Shown in pieces: positions 14,068 to 21,654 of a stretch of DNA of 39,537 nt. The stretch lies in contig JACPGF010000372.1 in the NCBI GenBank assembly GCA_016182615.1, positions 1 to 39,537 of the forward strand, given 5' to 3'. The notes below the pieces were generated by a model. The model made no database searches. It was given only the letters and a program-made list of their open reading frames with translations, and was not told the DNA's origin. The translations under genes were made by a program, and so were the position numbers. The first letter of the stretch is position 1. Every line of letters starts with the position of its first letter. Source of the stretch: Ignavibacteriales bacterium (GTDB taxonomy: Bacteria > Bacteroidota > Ignavibacteria > Ignavibacteriales > Ignavibacteriaceae).

Positions 14068-15138
14068 TTACTTTTCCTTGCGCTTGCGTGCCAGAGCCAA
14101 TTGAATAATTTTACTCAGCATCTCGCCATAAGGAATGCCAGCCGCCGCCGCCGAGCGCATAAAACCAACACCCTCGCTTAAATCGGGATTCGGGTTTGCC
14201 TCAAGGATAAATATCTCGTTGTCCTCGCGGAGCCGCATATCCACGCGGGTATAATCCCGTAAACCCATTAATTTAAATACACCGAGAGCCGCTTCAGCGG
14301 CCTTTACCGCAACTCCTTCCGGTAATTGCGCGGGGCAAATAGGAATGGTTTTATGATAAGACTCGTGCAAAGCATCCCATTTTGCCTGATAGCTGACAAT
14401 ATGCTCAAGATGCGGGGGCAGCCTCGAAAAATCGATTTCGCTTATCGGCAGCACAACAGGGTCTTTGTCTCCAAACACCGAAACATTCAGTTCCCTGCCT
14501 AAAATGTATTCTTCTACCAAGGCGGGCTGCTTAAACTCGTCAAAAATGTATTGCAATTGCCTTTCCAATGCCGCATCATCATGTACAACCGAGTTATTTT
14601 CGATACCAACGCTCGCGTCTTCGAACAACGGTTTAACAAATTTAGGGAAGTGCAATGCATCGCAGAGTTGTTTATCCTCCATTTTATACACGATGCAAAA
14701 CTCCGGTGTGGGCAGCCCGGCAGACCGCATGAGGTGTTTTGTCAAGGCCTTATTCTGGCAATTGGCTAATGCCAGCGGGGGAGCCCCCGTGTATGGCACA
14801 TTAAGTAATTCAAACAACCCGGCAAGGCACATCTCAAGGCGGGCAATGCCAAAAATAATTTCGATACAGTTGAAAATAACATCTGGTTTATGTACCCGTA
14901 CCGCGTCAAGCAGGCGGTTCAAGTCATCTTCGATGTTAAGGATTACTACATTATAGCCTTGTTCCCCGATTATCCGGGCCATAGCCTCGAACTCAGCCAT
15001 CGGGGTAGTATCCCCGATTTCGAAATACGGGGTAAATGCAAGATTGGTTTTTTCGATTTCAGTTTTACTGACATACATATCCGGGTCAGCCTCGTTGAAT
15101 ACCAGTAAAACGGTTGGCAGTTTATTTTCTTCAGTCAT
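14068..15138 (-). CDS. Ddl-like ATP-grasp ligase of unknown substrate
   Basis: The 356-aa cytoplasmic protein has the D-Ala-D-Ala ligase type ATP-grasp fold. It shows an N-terminal pre-ATP-grasp domain (about 1-115), 'NVPYTGAPPLALANCQNKALTKHLMRSAGLPTPEF', ATP-binding K169 ('FPKFVKPLFEDASVGI'), 'ALVEEYILGRELNVSVFG' (E209/E210), and the metal site D300, E313 and N315 ('YTRVDMRLREDNEIFILEANPNPDL'). The serine loop of cell-wall Ddl (usually Gly-Ser-Ser-x-Gly) is replaced here by Glu-Asp-Ala-Ser-Val-Gly. This points to an amidoligase with a different substrate rather than the peptidoglycan enzyme. It is divergent, 78 bases apart, from a C39-like peptidase gene. Confidence 0.85.
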   Translation of the reverse strand: MTEENKLPTVLLVFNEADPDMYVSKTEIEKTNLAFTPYFEIGDTTPMAEFEAMARIIGEQGYNVVILNIEDDLNRLLDAVRVHKPDVIFNCIEIIFGIARLEMCLAGLFELLNVPYTGAPPLALANCQNKALTKHLMRSAGLPTPEFCIVYKMEDKQLCDALHFPKFVKPLFEDASVGIENNSVVHDDAALERQLQYIFDEFKQPALVEEYILGRELNVSVFGDKDPVVLPISEIDFSRLPPHLEHIVSYQAKWDALHESYHKTIPICPAQLPEGVAVKAAEAALGVFKLMGLRDYTRVDMRLREDNEIFILEANPNPDLSEGVGFMRSAAAAGIPYGEMLSKIIQLALARKRKEK

Positions 15139-15216
15139 CTCGGCAATATATTTTTTTAACGTTTAACATTGTAAATTACAACATTCGATTTAATTTATTA
15201 TCACAAAGCCTAAGCA

Positions 15217-16056
15217 ATGAGTTTTTACCCCCAGCCAAATAGTTACGCGTGCGGGCCGTTTGCCCTTAAGTACGCGCTTGTTATGCTTGGACAGTTCCAG
15301 CACGAAGATGACATCGGCAGAAAGGCCGGCAGTACTTGGTGGTATGGCACCGATGAAATAGGGCTTGCAAAGGCCGCCCGGCGCTTCAATTGCACGATGA
15401 AATATTTTTCCGATACTAACGGCAAACAGGCACTGCTGAAGTTGAGAAGATTTTTGAAAGCCGGATTGCCATGCATTCTTAGTGTTGACAACTGGAACCA
15501 TTGGTTTACTATTCTGCGTGAAGAGCGCAATAAATATGTTGTTGTTGACAGCACTCAGCAAAAAGTTATAGTCATTTACTCCGAGGCACAACTGCTTGAA
15601 CGCTGGATATACACCGATGAAAACACGAAAGCAATAAGTTTTGACGGATACGCTTTAACACCCGACTATAAAGTAAAAACCAGAGGCATATTTAACCTTG
15701 AGCGGGCACGGTATGTCATGAAAGAGCGCAACTCGCTTTTGGCCCTAAAGTGGAATTCCTATTTTAATGATTTGATTTCCATCTGCAAACCACTTACCCC
15801 GAATGCAAAAAAAGCTATTACATTTACGGAGTTTTTACGCCGCAACGAGTCACTGATTGTTAAAGAAGTTGCCAACTGGCATGGTACTCCTTCGTACGCG
15901 GAATTAAAGCACGTACTGGACAATTTTAAATTCGTGGCCGAAACGTATCAACTGCATATTTACGTAAAAGACCAAAAAAAGGCATTCATTGATCTGACCT
16001 GCATTTTAATGATGTACGCCTGCGGTAAATACGGCATGAAGGATATGTACATCTAA
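15217..16056 (+). CDS. C39-like papain-fold cysteine peptidase
   Basis: The 279-aa protein starts MSFYPQPNSYACGPFALKYAL. The N-terminal 120 residues show the C39/papain-like arrangement: oxyanion Gln6, nucleophile C12 ('YACGP'), H95 ('NWNHWFTIL') and D111 ('YVVVDST'). It has no signal peptide, so it probably acts in the cytoplasm and is not an exported protease. Residues 150-279 are a second, helix-rich region of unknown type ('LLALKWNSYFNDLISICKPL'). Unlike ABC-transporter C39 domains, no transporter follows. It shares a 78-base divergent promoter region with the ATP-grasp ligase; the pair may make and process, or transfer, a peptide-like compound. The substrate is unknown. Confidence 0.75.
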   Translation: MSFYPQPNSYACGPFALKYALVMLGQFQHEDDIGRKAGSTWWYGTDEIGLAKAARRFNCTMKYFSDTNGKQALLKLRRFLKAGLPCILSVDNWNHWFTILREERNKYVVVDSTQQKVIVIYSEAQLLERWIYTDENTKAISFDGYALTPDYKVKTRGIFNLERARYVMKERNSLLALKWNSYFNDLISICKPLTPNAKKAITFTEFLRRNESLIVKEVANWHGTPSYAELKHVLDNFKFVAETYQLHIYVKDQKKAFIDLTCILMMYACGKYGMKDMYI

Positions 16057-16717
16057 ATTATTGTTTGCAGGGATTTACAATCTGCTGTTGCCGGCGGTAT
16101 TAATTAACAATTAATAATGAAGAATGAATAATTTTAAAGCAGTATTCTCCAGTGCCGGGAGGTGGGAATACTATTCTTTCTGCTTAAGGCAAAGGCACCA
16201 AAGAGGCACAAAGCAGGAGAAGATGAAGTTAAACGATTATCGTGAACAGGGCTCAATAAAAGCAAAAAGCTGGTTTGCAATGTAAGCAAACCGAATAATT
16301 TTAGATAACAATAGTAATTTTTCTATAGCAAGATAGCAGCTCACAATTCAGAAGCAAATTCCGGTACCTCGCAAATTTAAAAACCATCAGTAGTACCCAT
16401 TTCCTTAATCGGATTTTGGTAAAATATCATCATTAATGAGTATTGCCGTGCGCCTTGGCTTTCCATACATTTAAATGGGTTCTTAAGTTTTTCCAATTAT
16501 ATACAATCTTGTATGTCGGTTAATTAGTCTTTACAATGATTTTTTTTACAATGGAGCATATACTCCCAGTAGTACCAATCTTGAGTTTTTTCTGAATAGT
16601 TAAACTAGTTCTGACAGCATATTCACATTTTACTTCTTGTTGGTTTATTCACATGTATCATAAGCGATGGTACACGTCAATATATCAACATCTATTAATC
16701 GATAAGGAGTAAGATCT
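16057..16717. other. Intergenic region with low-complexity repeats and leader of the next gene
   Basis: No gene is seen in 661 bases. It includes a hairpin at 16141-16172 (AGTATTC / GAATACT arms), possibly ending the peptidase transcript. A 17-base sequence TTCTGCTTAAGGCAAAG at 16178-16194 recurs at 19683-19699. The AT-rich motif near 16109-16136 resembles other intergenic repeats in the window. The last 70 bases before 16718 hold an inverted repeat and a strong AAGGAG ribosome-binding site. Confidence 0.6.
16651..16677. promoter_or_regulatory. Inverted repeat upstream of the 16718 gene
   Basis: ACATGTATCAT and ATGGTACACGT pair at 9 of 11 positions around AAGCG; one of the two mismatches is a G-T wobble. 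It lies about 40 bases before the start codon and may be an operator or a leader hairpin. Confidence 0.35.
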
Positions 16718-18049
16718 ATGAAAAAAATTTTGCTGTTAGTCTTCCTAACCGGAATCAGCGTCGCTTTTGCACAAAGGGCAAATTCGCTGTTTCAGGTAAT
16801 GCATAACGGTTCACTACTCGCTCAGCCGGAATTTATCCGTGAAATGCAATACAAAATAGCCTCTGAGATGGATGCACAAGGGTACGGTCTTGATGCCGGA
16901 GCCATTACACAATTATTCACCAAATGGAAAAAATTGATAGACAAGGAACTCAATGAAGTCGTTATTAATTTTAAAATTGATACCACTACCCCTAATAGTC
17001 TATTAATGTTAGAAACCAAATTCCTCAGTAAAGAGAGAACAGATACCCTAGTTCCCATTAATGGTAAAGACCTGACTTTTGAGGAATTCAAAGTTACAAT
17101 GAGGCGGATTATTGTTTCGCACATGGATACTTTCCTTAATAAATCCGCGGGTTACTTTCTGGCAGATGAGAAGGTAAAAGAATCATTTTTCTATATGCTG
17201 GCTTCATCATTTGCATCGGTATCTGGGAACGAAAAAACTGAACTGAAAAAAGAAAAACCATACAGTTTGCTCCTTGCCAATCAAATTTCCGACTCTATTT
17301 GTAAACCCGTGATAGAGAGAATTGCTCAAAAAATCTCGACAGACTTCCACTGTTTAATCTGTACAAGGACATCCAGCGTCCAGTTAATCGATGCAATCGA
17401 TACACTTATCGTCCACAAAATCAAGGAATTACGCACGGAAGTACTCAGGAAACTTGAAATAAGCGAATACAAGATGAATACTGCATTCACGGATATTTCC
17501 AACCAATTAATTAATGCCCATACCGGGCTTGCGGTTTCCAGTTCCGACGGCAATCTTGCCGGTGGTGTGCAGTTTTTATACAAATGGGAATCCAATTTCC
17601 AATTCGGCGCGTATTTTAACGGTCAAATGTCTGTTAATGATGATGTGAAGCCGGACACGGCTGCTAAAATATCGGGTGCAAGACAAGATACAACCGATAA
17701 AAAAAACCGCAGCATAGCACTTGTTGGCGTACAGCTCCGCTATGCCGTAGCCAGTTGGCAGTTTGACCTGCTTGCTTCAAAACTGGCAGGTGACCAAAAG
17801 AACAGGTATTGGGAGTTTGGGCTTGGCATAGGATATCATCTATCCAAAGGGCTCATTGCAACTCTGAACTACTACGGCAACTATCAAGAATTGAAATTTG
17901 ATAACAAAAGCGCATCCCACCTGGTCGGCTTCTCCTTCCAGGGAGTGTCCATCGACTCGCCAGTGGTTTTGCTTGGTATAGTTGCTCAAAAAGGGGTTAC
18001 ACCTGAACCTGTCATACAAATCGGATATCCGATTTCCATTAAAAAGTAA
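16718..18049 (+). CDS. Exported protein of unknown function, probable outer-membrane barrel with helical N-terminal part
   Basis: Not recognised. The 443-aa protein has a signal peptide (about 1-19, 'KKILLLVFLTGISVAFAQ'). Residues 20-265 look mostly helical ('FIREMQYKIASEMDAQGYGLDAGAITQLFTKWKKLIDKEL'). From about 275 to the end, alternating beta-strand patterns with aromatic girdles resemble a small outer-membrane barrel ('AGGVQFLYKWESNFQFGAYFNGQ', 'SIALVGVQLRYAVASWQFDLLAS', 'YWEFGLGIGYHLSKGLIATLNYYG'). The start is preceded by AAGGAG at ideal spacing. The next gene begins 14 bases after the stop, so the two form an operon. The envelope location is inferred from signal peptide and strand pattern. 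Confidence 0.7.
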   Translation: MKKILLLVFLTGISVAFAQRANSLFQVMHNGSLLAQPEFIREMQYKIASEMDAQGYGLDAGAITQLFTKWKKLIDKELNEVVINFKIDTTTPNSLLMLETKFLSKERTDTLVPINGKDLTFEEFKVTMRRIIVSHMDTFLNKSAGYFLADEKVKESFFYMLASSFASVSGNEKTELKKEKPYSLLLANQISDSICKPVIERIAQKISTDFHCLICTRTSSVQLIDAIDTLIVHKIKELRTEVLRKLEISEYKMNTAFTDISNQLINAHTGLAVSSSDGNLAGGVQFLYKWESNFQFGAYFNGQMSVNDDVKPDTAAKISGARQDTTDKKNRSIALVGVQLRYAVASWQFDLLASKLAGDQKNRYWEFGLGIGYHLSKGLIATLNYYGNYQELKFDNKSASHLVGFSFQGVSIDSPVVLLGIVAQKGVTPEPVIQIGYPISIKK

Positions 18050-18063
18050 AAAGGGGCAGCATC

Positions 18064-19530
18064 ATGAGAAAACTCATTTTTTTAATACTGTTAACGCACG
18101 CATTGCTGGCTCAATCCGAACAGAGTAACATTCTCACGTACTATGCCGTCGATAATTCAATTGACGGACAGATAATGATCGAAAAGATTAATTATCTCCG
18201 GTTTGTACCCGTGTTCGCCATCAGGGAAAAAGTACAAAAAGTTACTGTTTCTATTTATTCCGGTTCCCTTTACTATACTCGTGAGGCTCTTCCCTCCACC
18301 GATTCAACATACTGGCAGTCGATACTTCCTCAGTTTAGCCTTGGTGACGTAATACAACGGGTGGAGGTGGAAGTTAAATTTGCCCTTGATGATAACTCCA
18401 TCTTCTTGAAGGAAAAGCTTCATCAGGCAATTGAAGATTCAAAGGAAGAACTAAATACTAAATCAGCTGAATATAATTCAAAACTTGAAGATATTTCTAA
18501 GACTTTAAGCAAGTCAAAATCGCAGGCGGATGCATTAAGCCGCACACTTTGCAATCAATCAAGAGATATAACTTTACTCACAAATCCGGATTTGGGTAAA
18601 AATATACAACAGGGATTTGAGGATTTGCAAGAAACCCATGCGAAGCTTAAAAAATATATAGATAACAGGAGAAGCGACTCAACGTATTATTTGACAGATT
18701 TATATTGTCCCGGATTTCCTTCATTAATTGAAAAAATAGAAACTCTTAATGCAAAAGTTGAATCAATTAAGCCAATATATAACGCTTTTAATGCAACTTA
18801 TACTAAAGTCAATGAAACAGTATTAAAATACATTAACGATCTTGATATAATCACTAAAAGCAATGACGCACTTGTAACGATTTGTAGAGAAAAAATATCA
18901 GGGTTGAAAACTTTTACAAAGAACTTCATAGACTCTGTTATTGTAAAATCCATATTTATCCGGGATTCAATTCAAAGCAATGTATACAGTAAAATCGCAG
19001 GCAATCTCGTCGATAAAGATCTAACCGGTCAGAGCGTGCAAAAATCGGACGTGGTGGTGGACTTAACGGCTAATACAGCCCGCATTCTGTACCGCAACTA
19101 CAAATCGGCAAACCGCAAGATGCCTGCGATAGACCCGAAGGAAAAATTCGGGATATTCCGCGGAAGGTTTATTCCATTGCCGGTAACTTGCACCGACGGA
19201 AAAGGCAAGATGCAATTACTCGATAACAAAAAACATCTCGTGTTCGAGTTCGGTGTGGCTTTTGGTGATATGACTGTCCCGGGGGACGAATTTGTCCCGG
19301 CAGAATTTTCTATCAACCGGTTTAGCATGGTACTTGGCTTAACCGAGATGCTGTTTGACGAAAATGCCCCGGTTATCGCGGCAGCGCTTTCATATGATGT
19401 TAACAGTTACGTTAGTGTAGGCGGCGGGGTTAATCTTGCCAGAAAAACCGGTAAGCCATACTTGAGCATGGGAATAAACAAACGGGCATTCGAAGCATTA
19501 ATGAAATCGGCACTCGGCGCATTTAAATAA
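18064..19530 (+). CDS. Exported coiled-coil protein of unknown function, second gene of a pair
   Basis: Not recognised. The 488-aa protein has a signal peptide (about 1-16, 'RKLIFLILLTHALLAQ'). Three parts follow. A beta-rich N-terminal region (about 20-115) contains 'VPVFAIREKVQKVTVSIYSGSLYY'. A long helical, coiled-coil-like middle lies at about 120-330 ('LHQAIEDSKEELNTKSAEYNSKLEDISKTLSKSKSQADALSRTL'). The C-terminal region (about 380-475) is glycine-rich with beta strands ('HLVFEFGVAFGDMTV', 'ALSYDVNSYVSVGGGVNLARKTG'), as in outer-membrane barrel-type proteins. Codon 3rd-position AT content is higher in the coiled-coil middle than at the ends. Together with the upstream gene it probably builds an envelope structure, but no known system matches. 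Confidence 0.7.
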   Translation: MRKLIFLILLTHALLAQSEQSNILTYYAVDNSIDGQIMIEKINYLRFVPVFAIREKVQKVTVSIYSGSLYYTREALPSTDSTYWQSILPQFSLGDVIQRVEVEVKFALDDNSIFLKEKLHQAIEDSKEELNTKSAEYNSKLEDISKTLSKSKSQADALSRTLCNQSRDITLLTNPDLGKNIQQGFEDLQETHAKLKKYIDNRRSDSTYYLTDLYCPGFPSLIEKIETLNAKVESIKPIYNAFNATYTKVNETVLKYINDLDIITKSNDALVTICREKISGLKTFTKNFIDSVIVKSIFIRDSIQSNVYSKIAGNLVDKDLTGQSVQKSDVVVDLTANTARILYRNYKSANRKMPAIDPKEKFGIFRGRFIPLPVTCTDGKGKMQLLDNKKHLVFEFGVAFGDMTVPGDEFVPAEFSINRFSMVLGLTEMLFDENAPVIAAALSYDVNSYVSVGGGVNLARKTGKPYLSMGINKRAFEALMKSALGAFK

Positions 19531-19810
19531 TGCTATCAACTTCAAACAACACTCTGCTTACATGAAAAAGCAAATGTTGAATAAAAGAATTGCAGCTTTT
19601 TTCTCTTTGTGAAGGTTCGCTCTGGCGAACCTTCATTGAGGGTAGCCCCCGGTGTTTTATTAAAAGCGTTAAATGGAAATAATTCTGCTTAAGGCAAAGC
19701 CGCCCAAAAGCCGTAAAGCACGTAAAAATTGAAGTCCGGTAAATACGTAACATCCCGTAACCTTTGCATCCAAAGCCACTCATAATTCATAATTCAAAAA
19801 TCATAATTAC
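19531..19810. other. Short region between converging genes
   Basis: It contains a perfect ten-base-pair hairpin at 19611-19634, the second copy of TTCTGCTTAAGGCAAAG (19683-19699) and an AT-rich low-complexity repeat near 19780-19808. No gene is seen. Confidence 0.6.
19611..19634. repeat. Perfect GC-rich hairpin between converging genes
   Basis: GAAGGTTCGC and GCGAACCTTC form a ten-base-pair stem with a TCTG loop, 80 bases after the plus-strand stop at 19530. No T tract follows on either strand, so it is not a standard intrinsic terminator, although its position would suit a transcription end or an mRNA 3' stabiliser. Confidence 0.6.
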
Positions 19811-21625
19811 TTAAGGAGCTTCTTTTTTATGCAAATACTCCGGTATCCAGTTTTCCCATGGCGTGCTAAACGGGTAAGCAACCATGCGGCCGCCGAATCC
19901 TATAAGCCTGACGGTGTACATTGGTATGGGTGAAACTTTAATTTCACCTAATACCTTAGTGTTGATTTCCGGCTGTAAACTTTTTGCAAAATCCTTTGTG
20001 GTACTGTACATCCGTGCATACAATTTTTTAGATGCTGCTGCTTTATGCAAGAGTTCTTTTAGCTGTTCAAACCTGTCGAGTGTGTCTTTTGCCTGCTTCT
20101 TTTCAAGTAGCTGTAACATAACATACCCATCAGAAATTTTCAGCGGGCCTTTAACTTCACCCTGCTGCATTTCACCGAGATGCTGGGATAGTTCCCCGGT
20201 TAGCGAGACCTGCATTTCGGGATATAACCCCTGCTTTTCCCGCATGCCTTTCCGTTCGGTTAGTGCTGCGGCAACACTGCCGAATTTTTCGCCACGGCCA
20301 AGCCGGTCAACCGCTTCCTGCATAACGGAAAGCCCGGCTGAAAAAATTTCAGCGTATTTAACAACGGATGATGTTTTCTCTTTATATAAACTGTCATACA
20401 GGGCAAGTACTTCCTCGTCGGTAACTTTAACCGAATCGAGGTAGCGGTTACGCAAAAACTGCGCACAATAATTTGCCTTCCAGATTTGCATTTCATCCTG
20501 CACGGCACGGCTGTTTTGCAGTCCCCGCCTGTAGCCTTCACGAGCAATCATTTCGTGCTCGATATAGTTATATACCAAGCCGCGCACGTGTTTCATTACA
20601 TCATCCTTTTCTGCTTTTTTAATACAGAAGCCCGTGCTTACCGTTTCGGTTAAGAACTGCCGGAGCGTTACCGGAGTGCCGGGCAGCGGCACAAGCACTA
20701 TATCAATTTTGTCTGGCGGGACAACCTGCAGAACTGTGCTTTCATGCGATTCATCGATGCAGTATTCACCGTTTGGATTTCTTAACTGTTTCGCCTTTGC
20801 AGATGCAAACACCGGGACAATAGCGTCCACAGCCGCCATAAAAGCATCCTTATCAATTTGTACTGTGAAATTTTTTAACAGTTTTGCAAGGAACGGTTTG
20901 CCAATTGCCTCAGCTTTTCTTTGTTTAAGCAGGTCAAGGGGAGTGCTTCCCGGTTCAGTCATATTGTCTTTTTTCTTCTCATATGGTTCGCGCCCGATGC
21001 AGTAAAATATAAACCACGCTTTGCCGTCTTTCATGGGTCTGGTGTAACCGCCGCGCGGTAAAGCGTAAACAATATCCTCATTCTCGCGTCGTGGCATCGA
21101 ACCAAAAGTCATTTTAACCGTACCGGTATCTTTGGTTTGTTTTACAATTGACTGAAATGGAGCGCCTTTGACAAGGCTGCGGTACCATTTATAAGCGGTG
21201 GCTGAGTCCGGCGTGCCCACTACCTGCGCGATAACCGCTGTATTGGCGCGTTTTGTAATTTCTTCTATTTCCTGTTTGGTAGTAGTGATTTTACTCTCCA
21301 CTTCCTCTTTATACAAAGCATCGCGCACAAGCTTTTTTTCAATTGGAGCCAAGGAGCGTTTTATTATATCAAGTGTATCGTATCCCCGTTGTATTGCTTC
21401 AGCCGCCCAAAGCTTCTCTGCAAGCAGTGTGCTTAAAAACTCCATTTTCAGTGAGTCAATTAAAAAATCAGATGCCCCAATCCGGGGCGTTAACTCAAAG
21501 CGGTTTTTAAATTCTTCTTCGGTTATCGTAATATTCCGGAAGTTGGCAACACTCCGCTGTTGTGCCTGTGCCGCCATAATAATTAAAAGACATAGTACTA
21601 TTACTATTTTCACTTGAACTTTCAT
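19811..21625 (-). CDS. Periplasmic parvulin-type peptidyl-prolyl isomerase (SurA/PpiD-like)
   Basis: The 604-aa protein has a signal peptide (about 1-21, 'VKIVIVLCLLIIMAAQAQ'). Near the C-terminus is a parvulin/PpiC-type domain at about 415-515 ('VKYAEIFSAGLSVMQEAVDRLGRGEKFGSVAAALTERKGMREKQGLYPEM', then 'GEMQQGEVKGPLKISDGYVMLQLLEKKQ'). A second, weaker parvulin-like segment occurs at about 130-215 ('AQVVGTPDSATAYKWYRSLVKGAPFQSIVKQ'). Helical chaperone-like regions surround both, as in SurA. Such proteins assist folding of outer-membrane or secreted proteins, and the neighbouring genes encode many of these. It does not obviously share a transcript with the genes on either side. Confidence 0.85.
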   Translation of the reverse strand: MKVQVKIVIVLCLLIIMAAQAQQRSVANFRNITITEEEFKNRFELTPRIGASDFLIDSLKMEFLSTLLAEKLWAAEAIQRGYDTLDIIKRSLAPIEKKLVRDALYKEEVESKITTTKQEIEEITKRANTAVIAQVVGTPDSATAYKWYRSLVKGAPFQSIVKQTKDTGTVKMTFGSMPRRENEDIVYALPRGGYTRPMKDGKAWFIFYCIGREPYEKKKDNMTEPGSTPLDLLKQRKAEAIGKPFLAKLLKNFTVQIDKDAFMAAVDAIVPVFASAKAKQLRNPNGEYCIDESHESTVLQVVPPDKIDIVLVPLPGTPVTLRQFLTETVSTGFCIKKAEKDDVMKHVRGLVYNYIEHEMIAREGYRRGLQNSRAVQDEMQIWKANYCAQFLRNRYLDSVKVTDEEVLALYDSLYKEKTSSVVKYAEIFSAGLSVMQEAVDRLGRGEKFGSVAAALTERKGMREKQGLYPEMQVSLTGELSQHLGEMQQGEVKGPLKISDGYVMLQLLEKKQAKDTLDRFEQLKELLHKAAASKKLYARMYSTTKDFAKSLQPEINTKVLGEIKVSPIPMYTVRLIGFGGRMVAYPFSTPWENWIPEYLHKKEAP

Positions 21626-21654
21626 ATTAAGATTGTCATTAACTTTTTAGAAAC

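Noticed and set aside
14068-15138. Calling the ATP-grasp gene the peptidoglycan ddl
   Set aside because: The Gly-Ser-Ser loop typical of Ddl is replaced by Glu-Asp-Ala-Ser and the neighbours are not cell-wall genes.
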